From Butyrivibrio sp. Su6 (GTDB lineage: Bacteria > Bacillota > Clostridia > Lachnospirales > Lachnospiraceae): a DNA stretch of 64,000 nt. The notes under the pieces were generated by a model. That model saw nothing but the letters and a program-made list of their open reading frames with translations. It made no database searches and was not told where the DNA came from. Position numbers and translations under genes: made by a program. Positions 33,621 to 42,247 of the stretch are shown here, piece by piece (positions within the stretch are counted from its first letter, which is position 1; each line of letters begins with the position of its first letter). The stretch is taken from positions 248,001 through 312,000 of the forward strand of contig NZ_FNUR01000003.1 in the NCBI RefSeq assembly GCF_900108105.1, written 5' to 3'.

Positions 33621-33692
33621 CTGGGCTAGCCGGATTCGAACCGTCGTATGCAGCAGTCAAAGTGCTGTGCCTTACCGCTTGGCGATAGCCCA
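33621..33692 (-). tRNA. tRNA-Gln (anticodon TTG)
   Basis: Acceptor TGGGCTA/TAGCCCA, anticodon stem CAGCA/TGCTG with loop CTTTGAC, anticodon TTG. Starts with T as is usual for tRNA-Gln. Confidence 0.95.
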
Positions 33693-33708
33693 ACGCACTT
33701 TCGTGCAG

Positions 33709-33783
33709 GGTGGCTAGAGGGACTCGAACCCTCGGTCTCCAGAACCACAATCTGGCGCGTTAACCAACTACGCTATAGCCACC
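33709..33783 (-). tRNA. tRNA-His (anticodon GTG)
   Basis: Acceptor GTGGCTA/TAGCCAC with the extra G at -1 (33783) opposite C73, a histidine hallmark. Anticodon stem CCAGA/TCTGG, loop TTGTGGT. Confidence 0.96.
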
Positions 33784-33877
33784 ATATTGCGGTGCTACAC
33801 TAACGATGGAACTGTCAGTGTCCACCAATGGCTCGCACTAGCCATAAAACCGGCAAGTACTCTGCTCATAAAAAAGA

Positions 33878-33951
<74 letters not shown>

Positions 33952-33955
33952 ATGA

Positions 33956-34026
33956 AGCGGGTGATGGGAATCGAACCCACGTATCTAGCTTGGAAGGCTA
34001 GTGTTCTACCATTGAACTACACCCGC
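33956..34026 (-). tRNA. tRNA-Gly (anticodon TCC)
   Basis: Acceptor GCGGGTG/CACCCGC, anticodon stem CTAGC/GCTAG with loop CTTCCAA, anticodon TCC. Short, 71 nt, as is usual for tRNA-Gly. Confidence 0.96.
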
Positions 34027-34099
34027 AAAACATTTCATAATGAAATTGTCTTGCTTTTACGTTTTCGGCAAAGCTGACGTTTCAAGTTGAAAACTTGAG

Positions 34100-34174
34100 T
34101 CGGGGTGACAGGATTCGAACCTGCGACCCCCTGCTCCCAAAGCAGGTGCTCTAGCCAAACTGAGCCACACCCCG
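34100..34174 (-). tRNA. tRNA-Pro (anticodon TGG)
   Basis: Acceptor CGGGGTG/CACCCCG, anticodon stem CCTGC/GCAGG with loop TTTGGGA, anticodon TGG. First gene of the minus-strand cluster Pro-Gly-Arg-His-Gln-Lys. Confidence 0.96.
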
Positions 34175-34268
34175 TCTTGCTTTATTGCCTTTCGCCGTAA
34201 CGCGAGATTTATTATATAATGATTCGGGCCGAAATGTCAACAAGTTTTTTGCAATTTTTTTAACGTTT

Positions 34269-34751
34269 TTATAAGTACTTTATTTCATAGTTTATTATAT
34301 CACTGTCATCTGTCGTAAGTATGATGTAGCTTGGTCTTCTGCCCTCCTGCCTGGGGTATGATAAACTGCCAGGATTGAACAGGTAAACTCCTCCCATGGT
34401 CTTGGCAACAGGTTTATGAGTGTGACCAAAAAATACAACTTCGGCTCCTCTGGCAATTCCTTCACTGCGAATATAATCAAGATCCATAGATACCATATAG
34501 TTATGTCCATGGGTCAAAAAAGCTTTGTGACCATCAAATGTAAATTCCAATTCTCTATTCAGGTCAGAGAAAAAATCATTATTTCCGGCAACGAAATATA
34601 CAGGGCAGTTTGCAGCTATGGCAAATTTGCCCTCAGAGCCTTCAAAATCCCCACAGTGAATAATTCCATCCAAAGGTTCTTCAAGGTCTAAAACATCGTA
34701 AAAATTATTATCTCTGCCATGAGTATCACTCACAACTAAATACTTATGCAT
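34269..34751 (-). CDS. YfcE/MJ0936-type metallophosphoesterase
   Basis: A 160-residue calcineurin-like phosphoesterase. All metal-binding blocks are present in order: VVSDTHGRD, IHCGDFEG, VAGNNDF, LTHGHNY and FFGHTHKP. Small proteins of this family hydrolyse phosphodiesters in vitro, with uncertain natural substrates. It starts three bases after the rdgB stop, so the two are translationally linked; the pair rdgB-yfcE is common in Firmicutes. It is last in a four-gene operon. Confidence 0.93.
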   Translation of the reverse strand: MHKYLVVSDTHGRDNNFYDVLDLEEPLDGIIHCGDFEGSEGKFAIAANCPVYFVAGNNDFFSDLNRELEFTFDGHKAFLTHGHNYMVSMDLDYIRSEGIARGAEVVFFGHTHKPVAKTMGGVYLFNPGSLSYPRQEGRRPSYIILTTDDSDIINYEIKYL

Positions 34752-34754
34752 AAA

Positions 34755-35372
34755 TCAAATTCCTTCCCCAAGTAACTTTGCCATTTCTCTGAGAGCTTTT
34801 CCCCTGTGGCTGATAGAGTTCTTTTCCTCCGGACTAATCTCTGCGGATGTCTTTCCAAATTCAGGTAAAAAGAAAATAGGATCATATCCAAAGCCGTTCT
34901 CTCCGGCAATCTCATAGCCTATTCTGCCCTCCATGGTTCCCTGGCAGGAATAGGTCTTTCCATCAGGAAGTACCGCTGAAATAGCACATACAAAGCGCGC
35001 TGTTCTCTCTTCATCAGGCACTCCTTCAAGTCTTTCAATGATCTTATTATTCTTTATAGTATAGGATGTATCCTCTCCCATGTATCTTGCAGAGTAGATT
35101 CCGGGTTCCCCGTTTAAATAATCAACCTCAAGCCCCGAATCATCGGCAAGAACAATTGTCTCCCCCGCTTCTTCCGAGCTTTTTTCCCTTATCATTTCAT
35201 AGACAGCTTTGGCCTTTATCATGGAGTTTTCAGCAAAAGATGTTCCATTCTCCACAATATCTCCATCTACGCCTGCTTCTTTCATAGAGAGAATTTCCAT
35301 ACCAAGTCCGCCAAGTATCTCGCGGATCTCTCTCATCTTATTCTTATTGCCTGTCGCAAATACTATCCTCAT
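34755..35372 (-). CDS. rdgB: XTP/dITP diphosphatase (RdgB/HAM1)
   Basis: A 205-residue house-cleaning nucleotide pyrophosphatase that removes XTP and dITP before they enter nucleic acid. It has the start FATGNKNKMREI, the substrate-binding ENSMIKAKA, VLADDSGLEVDYLNGEPG (about 76-93), GFGYDPIF and SHRGKAL near the end. RBS is GGGAG. It lies 16 bp after the degenerate amidase gene and three bases before the phosphoesterase gene. Confidence 0.96.
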   Translation of the reverse strand: MRIVFATGNKNKMREIREILGGLGMEILSMKEAGVDGDIVENGTSFAENSMIKAKAVYEMIREKSSEEAGETIVLADDSGLEVDYLNGEPGIYSARYMGEDTSYTIKNNKIIERLEGVPDEERTARFVCAISAVLPDGKTYSCQGTMEGRIGYEIAGENGFGYDPIFFLPEFGKTSAEISPEEKNSISHRGKALREMAKLLGEGI

Positions 35373-35388
35373 ACCAGATATCTCCCAA

Positions 35389-36390
35389 TTATTTATTTAC
35401 AGCTGCTTCCGCTTTTAATATAGCCTCATAAAGCCCCTCAGCTGCCTTTTTTTCATCCCCGTTGGACTCATATTCAATGTATAACCTTGCAGATGGTATA
35501 GTAGCTGTATTCAGCAGCATATCGTCTTCTTTGGCCTCATAGATTCCTTCAGCCACTGCCCCAAGCTTTTCTGCCGTGCTTCTTTCAAGCATATCAGCAA
35601 ATTCCGCGTTATTTAGGCTTCGTAAAAAGAACTGACTATTATAGTAGGCTGATACGTTTGCTCCGTTCGTATCATCCTTTTTCGTAGCATTTAAAGCTAC
35701 TAAAAGGTCAGCCTGAGCTTCATTAACAAACTCTGCCGCACGCTGTTGTGTAACAGTATCTCCCGAAAGATCTGTAAAGTATATCTTTAAGTTGTTTTCT
35801 TCATCTTTTGCAGAAATATCTTTTAACTCACGGGCAATCTCTATTGCACCACCCATACCGTATATATCGCTGGCACACGGATCAACAACAACTACGCCGT
35901 CATATATGTCTGAAGGCTTATTAAACTCAACCTCAATAGTACTTGACTCCGTAAGAGAGATTGAACTTGCATACAGTCCATCAAGCACAAAGTCAAGGCA
36001 AACACTTCCGCTGTCATTTTCAGCAACACACACCGCGCTTCTTAAAATATCAATATCCGTAACCACTGCATTGTCGAGGTAAAATCCCTCTTCTCTGCTG
36101 TCTATATAAATCCTCAGTTCATGATCAATATACCTGTCTTCGAGTACGATGTCATCAGAACTTACAGTCCTGGACAATGGTATTATAAGCTTGCCAGACT
36201 GTCCTTTTTGGACATTCCGGTCAATCAGTATATTATAAGAATCCACAGTAGTTGCCCTGTCTATATGCGTTCCTGCGGCATCCGTGATCAGAATATGCTT
36301 GGTGGCAGCCCTTTGAAGCATGACCACAAGGGAAATTGCTCCAAAAATCCCGGCTTTTATAGCCACCCTTTTCATCTGCTCGTTATTCAT
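35389..36390 (-). CDS. Membrane-anchored, degenerate N-acetylmuramoyl-L-alanine amidase (Amidase_3-like)
   Basis: A 333-residue protein. An N-terminal signal anchor (AIKAGIFGAISLVVML, about 10-25) is followed by a beta-rich domain resembling AMIN (about 55-160), then an Amidase_3-like domain (about 165-325). The domain order and landmarks fit, but zinc-binding residues are missing: the DPGHGG motif reads DPCASDIYG, SIHAN reads ALNAT, and the final catalytic-Glu segment reads ARLYIEYESN. It is probably non-catalytic and may bind glycan or regulate another hydrolase. The assignment rests on pattern similarity, not on a profile search. It sits between an RNA methyltransferase and rdgB in the same operon. 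Confidence 0.65.
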   Translation of the reverse strand: MNNEQMKRVAIKAGIFGAISLVVMLQRAATKHILITDAAGTHIDRATTVDSYNILIDRNVQKGQSGKLIIPLSRTVSSDDIVLEDRYIDHELRIYIDSREEGFYLDNAVVTDIDILRSAVCVAENDSGSVCLDFVLDGLYASSISLTESSTIEVEFNKPSDIYDGVVVVDPCASDIYGMGGAIEIARELKDISAKDEENNLKIYFTDLSGDTVTQQRAAEFVNEAQADLLVALNATKKDDTNGANVSAYYNSQFFLRSLNNAEFADMLERSTAEKLGAVAEGIYEAKEDDMLLNTATIPSARLYIEYESNGDEKKAAEGLYEAILKAEAAVNK

Positions 36391-36427
36391 AGATCTTTTT
36401 CCCCATCATAAGAGGCCTCCAAAAAGC

Positions 36428-37576
36428 TTAGCTGTTCTTTCTTGGAGGCTTTGGCCCCATAAACTGATAAAAATATGTTTTGATCATACCGTTATAGATC
36501 TTCCTGTTTTTATCAGCTTTTTTGCCAATATATTTCTCAGCCTGTTCAAATCCTGTAATAAGGTACATTGACCAGGCGTCAAGTGCTTTGTATCTCTCAC
36601 CAATAGTCCTATAAAGAGAAGGAAGCTCCTTCTGGTCACCAATTCTCTCACCATAAGGAGGATTAGTTATAATAAAGCCGTATTTTTTCCTGTGACTAAG
36701 TTCAGCAATGTCTCTGGCCTGGAAATGGATCAGATGATCAACACCGGCCTTTTTGGCATTTATCCTGGCTATTTCAACCATTTCAGGATCAAGATCATAC
36801 CCCTGAATGTCAGTTTCAATATCGGGCAGGATTTCTTCTCTGGCCTCTTCACGGACATCCTCCCAGTTCTTGGGATCTATCAGATTGGTCCACTTCTCAG
36901 CTGTGAAATGCCTGTTTATACCAGGTGCGATATGAGCCGCGATCATGGCCGCTTCAATAGGAATAGTTCCACTTCCACAGAAAGGATCCACCAAAATCCT
37001 GTCCCCGTGCCATGGAGTGAGCATTATAAGAGCAGCCGCAAGGTTCTCTGCGATAGGAGCCTTGGACTCAAGCTTTCTGTAGCCTCTTTTGTGAAGAGAA
37101 TCACCTGTAGTATCAAGAGCTACCGTAACCTCATCCTTCATTAAAAAGACTCTGATAGGGTATTCTTCAGCGTCCTCTTTGAACCAGTCAGTATTGTAGC
37201 TCTGCTTCATTCTTTCAACGATAGCTTTTTTCACAATGGACTGAATGTCAGAAGGGCTAAAGAGCTTACTCTTAACACTGGATGCTTTTTTTACCCAGAA
37301 CTTGCCTCTCTCCGGAATAAACTCTTCCCAGGCAAGCGCCTTAACTCCCTGATAAAGATCCTCAAAGGTCTCAGCGTGAAAGCTTCCGACTTTAATAAGG
37401 ACTCTTTCTGCAGTTCTCAGGCAGATATTGGCGCGACATACAGCATCTGCATCTCCGGCAAAAGAAATCCTTCCGTCTGAGACTTCTGTGATATCATAGC
37501 CAAGGTCTATTATTTCTTTTTTCAAAACGGATTCCAGGCCAAAATGACATGGACAAATTAAATCATATTTTTTCAT
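36428..37576 (-). CDS. THUMP-domain class I RNA methyltransferase (RlmL-N/YpsC type)
   Basis: A 382-residue enzyme. The start at 37576 has CGGAG five bases ahead. The N-terminal ferredoxin-like and THUMP domains span about 5-150. The methyltransferase domain has DPFCGSGTIPIEAAM (about 190) and the N6-adenine/N2-guanine-type NPPYGER (about 295). It belongs to the group of 23S rRNA m2G methyltransferases (RlmL/YpsC). It is first in the operon with the degenerate amidase, rdgB and yfcE genes. Confidence 0.93.
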   Translation of the reverse strand: MKKYDLICPCHFGLESVLKKEIIDLGYDITEVSDGRISFAGDADAVCRANICLRTAERVLIKVGSFHAETFEDLYQGVKALAWEEFIPERGKFWVKKASSVKSKLFSPSDIQSIVKKAIVERMKQSYNTDWFKEDAEEYPIRVFLMKDEVTVALDTTGDSLHKRGYRKLESKAPIAENLAAALIMLTPWHGDRILVDPFCGSGTIPIEAAMIAAHIAPGINRHFTAEKWTNLIDPKNWEDVREEAREEILPDIETDIQGYDLDPEMVEIARINAKKAGVDHLIHFQARDIAELSHRKKYGFIITNPPYGERIGDQKELPSLYRTIGERYKALDAWSMYLITGFEQAEKYIGKKADKNRKIYNGMIKTYFYQFMGPKPPRKNS

Positions 37577-37611
37577 CATAACTCCGATTATAACAAACAA
37601 AAGGGCACAAA

Positions 37612-37648
37612 AAAAGATGCATCTAATGTTAAACTAGATGCATCTTCC
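37612..37648 (-). terminator. Terminator of tRNA-Arg (ACG)
   Basis: AAGATGCATCTA pairs with TAGATGCATCTT immediately downstream of the tRNA, followed on the minus strand by a run of T residues. Confidence 0.85.
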
Positions 37649-37650
37649 AG

Positions 37651-37724
37651 TGTGCGTGACAGGATTCGAACCCACGACCTTCTGGTCCGTAGCCAGACGC
37701 TCTATCCAGCTGAGCTACACGCAC
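37651..37724 (-). tRNA. tRNA-Arg (anticodon ACG)
   Basis: Acceptor GTGCGTG/CACGCAC, anticodon stem TCTGG/CCAGA with loop CTACGGA. ACG is converted to ICG by TadA in bacteria and reads CGU/C/A. Single gene with its own terminator. Confidence 0.96.
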
Positions 37725-37790
37725 ATGTGCCATATCGACAACAAAATATATTATATGCATGGCACAGTTCTTTGTCAACATTATTTTTAA

Positions 37791-38942
37791 TTATTTGCCA
37801 ACAGGTTTTCCGTATGGAGAATAACCGCCCTTTTCAGCTGCTTCTTCAGCCTTCGTCTCAGCAATGAGCTTTTCCATATCAGTTCTTGCAAATTCAAAGC
37901 AGGCCATAAGGCTTGGAGAAAATACTCCGCATTCACCATTTTTGATCATATCATAGGCTTTATCCACAGGGTAAGCTGCCTTATACACTCTGTCACTTAC
38001 AAGAGCATCATATACATCCGCCAAAGCTGTAAGCTGGGCTGCAATAGAGTTTTCTTTTCCCTTAAGTCCGTCAGGATAGCCTCTTCCATCATATCTTTCA
38101 TGATGATGCCTGCAGATATCAAGGCACACCTCATAATACTCTTTATCCTGGATATCTTTGAGCATCTCTATGATCTCACCCCCTCTTGTGGTGTGGGACT
38201 TCATGACTTCAAATTCCTCTGTGGTCAGTCTTCCAGGTTTTAAAAGAATAGAGTCTGGAACAGATATTTTTCCTATATCATGCATGGCTGACGCCTGAGT
38301 TATAACCTCTATCATATGGGGAGTAAGGCCAAGCTCAGGATAATTATTCATAGCAACAAGAGCCAGTATACGCACGATGCCCTTTATTCGCTTTAAGTGG
38401 TAAACTGACTCCATGCTCCTGAATTCAACAATTGTCGCTATGGTATCAATAACCCTTTCGTTGCTGTTTTTAAGTTTCTCCTCCTGCTTTTTCAGGTACA
38501 GAAACTGCTTTTTCAAAACTCTGGACTGATCATCGACTTTCTCTTCGAGGTTATTCTTGTGATCGTAAAGCTCTATAGTTCTGGAAACCCTTCTGTCAAC
38601 GATAACAGGGTCAAATGGCTTATGTATAACGTCCGCTGCACCTTTCTGATAACTGGTTCTCTCAGCTTCGGTGGATGTGTCTGCTGTGATCATAAGAACA
38701 GGGATACTTTCATTTAAATTGTCCTTATTTGTCATGGCCTCCAGCACTGCGTAACCATCCATCTCAGGCATGACAATATCAAGCAGAATTGCCGCGAGCT
38801 TATCCTCATTCTGCTCCATGATCTTCATAGCCTCAACGCCGTCTCCAGCCTCAAGAATATTGTACTTGTCCTTAAATATTTCTCCTAAGATGCCTCTGTT
38901 TATCTCATTGTCATCTACAACAAGTATTGAGCGATCCGCCAT
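37791..38942 (-). CDS. Response regulator with HD-GYP domain
   Basis: A 383-residue protein. A receiver domain (1-125) has the acidic pair in VVDDNE, phospho-acceptor Asp in LLDIVMPEMDG (about 56) and Lys in IHKPFDP. A coiled coil (130-165) links it to an HD-GYP domain with HDIGKISVPD (about 228-237), HHERYDGRGYPDGLKG (about 287-302) and LADVYDAL. The HD and GYP motifs are intact, so it should hydrolyse cyclic di-GMP (or a related cyclic dinucleotide) when phosphorylated. No kinase is adjacent. It ends in an Ala/Glu-rich tail. Confidence 0.93.
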   Translation of the reverse strand: MADRSILVVDDNEINRGILGEIFKDKYNILEAGDGVEAMKIMEQNEDKLAAILLDIVMPEMDGYAVLEAMTNKDNLNESIPVLMITADTSTEAERTSYQKGAADVIHKPFDPVIVDRRVSRTIELYDHKNNLEEKVDDQSRVLKKQFLYLKKQEEKLKNSNERVIDTIATIVEFRSMESVYHLKRIKGIVRILALVAMNNYPELGLTPHMIEVITQASAMHDIGKISVPDSILLKPGRLTTEEFEVMKSHTTRGGEIIEMLKDIQDKEYYEVCLDICRHHHERYDGRGYPDGLKGKENSIAAQLTALADVYDALVSDRVYKAAYPVDKAYDMIKNGECGVFSPSLMACFEFARTDMEKLIAETKAEEAAEKGGYSPYGKPVGK

Positions 38943-38975
38943 ATGCCCTCCGATTTAAATGCTTTTTAAAAAAAC

Positions 38976-40157
38976 TTATCTTTCAACTATAGCTGCGCAT
39001 CCCATTCCGCCGCCGACGCAAAGAGTAGCAAGGCCTCTGTGAACGTCTCTTCTCTGCATTTCATACAAAAGAGATACAAGGATTCTGTTGCCTGAGCATC
39101 CAACAGGGTGTCCAAGTGCGATAGCGCCACCATTCACATTGAGGATATCACTGCTAAATCCAAGGTCGTGCTGAACTGCAACAGACTGCGCTGCAAAAGC
39201 TTCATTTGCCTCAATAAGATCAAAGTCACCAATTGAAAGGCCTGTCTTTTTCATAACCTTCTGTGTTGCAGCAACAGGTCCGATACCCATGATGCTTGGC
39301 TCAACGCCTGCAAGTTCTCCTGCAATCCATGTTCCAAGAGGCTTAACACCAAGTTCTTTTGCCTTCTCCTCGCTCATAACGATTATTGCAGATGCAGCAT
39401 CGTTGATTCCTGAAGAGTTAGCAGCTGTAACAACACCGCCATCCTTCTTGAATGCAGGCTTAAGATGTGAAATGCCTTCAACTGTAACGCCTTTTCTTGG
39501 TCCTTCATCTGTATCAAAAATGATTGTCTCTTTCTTTTTCTTAATTTCTACAGGAACAATCTCTTCCTTGAATTTTCCTTCTGCAATTGCCTTCTCAGCC
39601 TTGTTCTGTGACCAGGCTGCAAACTCATCAAGCTGCTCCCTTGTAAGATGCCACTGCTCAGCGATGTTTTCAGCTGTGATACCCATGTGATATCCGCCAA
39701 ATGCATCCGTAAGGGCATCCTTGATCATTGCATCCTGAAGTTCTCCTGAACCCATTCTGTATCCGTAACGGCCCTGCTGCATAAGGTATGGCGCCATTGA
39801 CATGTTCTCCATGCCGCCTGCTACGATAATATCAGCATCGCCCATTCCAATAAGCTTTGCTGCAAGGTTTACGCAGTGAAGTCCTGATCCGCAAAGTACA
39901 TTTATTGTTGTTGCAGGAACTTCAACAGGGATTCCTGCATTTATTGCTGATTGTCTTGCAGGGTTCTGTCCAAGGCCTGCCTGGATTACGCAACCCATAT
40001 ATACTTCATCAACCTGCTCCGGTTTAACTCCGGCTCTTTTAAGCGCTTCCTTTATAACAATAGCGCCAAGTGCCGGTGCCGGTGTTGTTGATAATGTTCC
40101 ACCCATTGTTCCTATTGCTGTTCTGCATGCTCCCGCCAAAACTACTTTTCTTGCCAT
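38976..40157 (-). CDS. Acetyl-CoA acetyltransferase (second thiolase)
   Basis: A 393-residue thiolase that condenses two acetyl-CoA into acetoacetyl-CoA. The acylated cysteine is in [10 protein letters not shown] (about 88), with GHPVGCSG and CVGGGMGCA as the other active-site blocks. It is close to the thiolase at 45187, differing mainly in scattered positions. It lies downstream of etfA behind a terminator, so it is probably transcribed separately. The imperfect palindrome at 40189-40210 lies just before its RBS. Confidence 0.94.
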   Translation of the reverse strand: MARKVVLAGACRTAIGTMGGTLSTTPAPALGAIVIKEALKRAGVKPEQVDEVYMGCVIQAGLGQNPARQSAINAGIPVEVPATTINVLCGSGLHCVNLAAKLIGMGDADIIVAGGMENMSMAPYLMQQGRYGYRMGSGELQDAMIKDALTDAFGGYHMGITAENIAEQWHLTREQLDEFAAWSQNKAEKAIAEGKFKEEIVPVEIKKKKETIIFDTDEGPRKGVTVEGISHLKPAFKKDGGVVTAANSSGINDAASAIIVMSEEKAKELGVKPLGTWIAGELAGVEPSIMGIGPVAATQKVMKKTGLSIGDFDLIEANEAFAAQSVAVQHDLGFSSDILNVNGGAIALGHPVGCSGNRILVSLLYEMQRRDVHRGLATLCVGGGMGCAAIVER

Positions 40158-40188
40158 AACTTTTCCTCCAGTTTTTTTATAAATAAAA

Positions 40189-40210
40189 AGAAGTAGTGTA
40201 TACCACTTCT
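40189..40210. other. Imperfect 22-bp palindrome before the second thiolase gene
   Basis: AGAAGTAGTGTATACCACTTCT, with two mismatched positions, 30 bp upstream of the start codon. It may be an operator or a 5' leader hairpin. Confidence 0.4.
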
Positions 40211-40301
40211 ATTTTATCATTTTAATAACGCACACTCAACGTAATATAATTTGTTTTTTAGCATTTTATCATCCAGTGATTCCTGTTAGTTTCTAGAAAA
40301 A

Positions 40302-40328
40302 AGACCGGCACCAAAATGGCACCGGCCT
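40302..40328 (-). terminator. Terminator of the butyrate operon
   Basis: AGGCCGGTGCC and GGTGCCGGTCT form an 11-bp stem on the minus strand, followed by TTTTTT. It lies 16 bp after the etfA stop. Confidence 0.9.
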
Positions 40329-40343
40329 TTAATGATCAATTTA

Positions 40344-41393
40344 TCAGTTCTTTGCTGCAAGAGCTTCCTTGATCTTCTTTGTAAGAGCAGGAACGATCTT
40401 GTTAAGATCTCCAACTACACCATAATCAGCTACGTCAAAGATAGGAGCATTCTCATCTTTGTTGATAGCGATGATGATATCAGACTCTTCCATACCTGCA
40501 ACGTGCTGGATAGCTCCGGAAATACCGATTGCGAAGTAGAGCTGTGGTCTAACTGTCTTACCTGTCTGTCCAACCTGAAGATCCTTTGGCTTCCAGCCTG
40601 AATCTACAACTGCACGTGAGCAGGAAACTGTTCCATTAAGAGCCTCTGCAAGATCATCAAGAATCTTGAAGTTCTCAGCGCTGCCAACTCCACGGCCGCC
40701 TGATACAAGGATCTTAGCTGCCTGAATATCAGCAACTGAAGAAGCCTCTTTAACGATCTTAAGGATTTCTGTGTAGCAGTCGTTCTCTTCGAATCCAGGA
40801 TTGAATTCAACAACTTCTGCCTTAGCACCCTTGATAGGATCGATCTTCTGCATAACACCAGGACGAACTGTAGCCATCTGAGGACGGAAATCAGGGCAAG
40901 CGATTGTTGCGATTGTATTTCCACCAAATGCAGGTCTTGTCATAAGGAGCTGTTTGTGCTTTGTCTCTCTAACTGGTGAAGGCTCAAGAGGGAAATCACC
41001 GATATCAAGACTTGTACAGTCAGCTGTAAGACCTGTATGTACTCTTGATGATACTCTAGGACCAAGGTCTCTTCCGATAGCTGTAGCGCCAACAAGAAGG
41101 ATCTCAGGCTTAAACTCATCGATTACAGATGCAAGAGCATGTGTATAAGGTTCTGTTCTGTAATCCTTAAGAGCAGGATCATCAACAACGATAACTCTAT
41201 CTGCGCCATACTCAGCAAGCTTGTCTACAAGCCCCTTAACATCACTACCAAGAAGTACGGCTGTAACTTTTTTCTCATCAAGGTCTTCTGCAAGACTCTT
41301 TGCTTTGCCCAGAAGTTCAAGTGCGATACTTGAAAGTTCATTGTCTACCTGCTGAGCAAATATAAATACACCTTTATATTCTTCTAAAGACAT
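40344..41393 (-). CDS. etfA: Electron transfer flavoprotein alpha subunit
   Basis: A 349-residue FAD-binding subunit. The ATG at 41393 is chosen because GGAGAAAAGTC precedes it. The C-terminal FAD domain is clear: SGGRGVGSAENF (about 230), GQTGKTVRPQLYFAIGISGA (about 285) and the final INKDENAPIFDVADYG. With EtfB and butyryl-CoA dehydrogenase it forms the bifurcating complex that couples crotonyl-CoA reduction by NADH to ferredoxin reduction in butyrate producers. It is last in the operon, 27 bp from etfB. Confidence 0.96.
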   Translation of the reverse strand: MSLEEYKGVFIFAQQVDNELSSIALELLGKAKSLAEDLDEKKVTAVLLGSDVKGLVDKLAEYGADRVIVVDDPALKDYRTEPYTHALASVIDEFKPEILLVGATAIGRDLGPRVSSRVHTGLTADCTSLDIGDFPLEPSPVRETKHKQLLMTRPAFGGNTIATIACPDFRPQMATVRPGVMQKIDPIKGAKAEVVEFNPGFEENDCYTEILKIVKEASSVADIQAAKILVSGGRGVGSAENFKILDDLAEALNGTVSCSRAVVDSGWKPKDLQVGQTGKTVRPQLYFAIGISGAIQHVAGMEESDIIIAINKDENAPIFDVADYGVVGDLNKIVPALTKKIKEALAAKN

Positions 41394-41420
41394 GACTTTT
41401 CTCCTTTTCAATTAAAAATA

Positions 41421-42212
41421 TTAGATGACGTGCTTTTCTGTAAGCTTACCTACGATATAATCTACTGCTTCTTCAGCTGAATCAGGAGCAACTTTTTCTC
41501 CCTGACCCTTCTTAACCTTATCAGAAGCTTTAGCAATCTGTGTAGGTGATCCCTTAAGACCAAGGTTTGAATCGTCAACGTCCTTAAGATCTGCTCTTCC
41601 CCAAACAGTAACTTCCTTTTCGAAAGCATCGAAAATTCCGCCTGGAGTCATATATCTGGGCTCATTGAGCTCAGAAAGAGCTGTAACAAGGCAAGGCATC
41701 TTAGCCTTTACGATGTGATATCTGTCTTCAAACTGTCTCTTTACTTCTACAGTACGAGCCTTCTCATCAACTTTGATCTCTTCTGCATATGAGATTACAG
41801 GAAGGTGAAGGTGCTCAGAAATCTGAGGACCAACCTGAGCTGTATCTCCATCGATAGCCTGACGGCCAGTGATGATAAGATCATACTCAAGATTTCTAAG
41901 TGCTCCAGCAATAGTAGAAGATGTTGCCCATGTATCTGCGCCGCCGAGTACTCTATCTGTGACAAGGATTGCCTTGTCTGCGCCCATAGCAAAAGCTTCT
42001 CTAAGAACAGCATCAGCCTTAGGAAGTCCCATTGTAAGAACTGTAACCTCTGCTCCATACTGATCTTTTAATCTAAGTGCTGCCTCAAGTCCTGCTTTGT
42101 CATCAGGATTCATGATAGCGAGCATTGCACCTCTATCCAATGTTCCATCGGGTTTGAACTTAACGCCGCCCTTTGTATCAGGGACCTGCTTAATGCAAAC
42201 AACTACTTTCAT
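41421..42212 (-). CDS. etfB: Electron transfer flavoprotein beta subunit
   Basis: A 263-residue ETF beta subunit. The start MKVVVCIKQVPDTKGGVKF and the segment GRQAIDGDTAQVGPQISEHL (near 117) are family signatures; in bifurcating ETFs this subunit binds the NADH-oxidising FAD. It lies between bcd and etfA in the usual order. RBS is AAGGAG. Confidence 0.97.
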   Translation of the reverse strand: MKVVVCIKQVPDTKGGVKFKPDGTLDRGAMLAIMNPDDKAGLEAALRLKDQYGAEVTVLTMGLPKADAVLREAFAMGADKAILVTDRVLGGADTWATSSTIAGALRNLEYDLIITGRQAIDGDTAQVGPQISEHLHLPVISYAEEIKVDEKARTVEVKRQFEDRYHIVKAKMPCLVTALSELNEPRYMTPGGIFDAFEKEVTVWGRADLKDVDDSNLGLKGSPTQIAKASDKVKKGQGEKVAPDSAEEAVDYIVGKLTEKHVI

Positions 42213-42247
42213 TGTATTTTCTCCTTATATTTTTCTTCGCTAACTGA

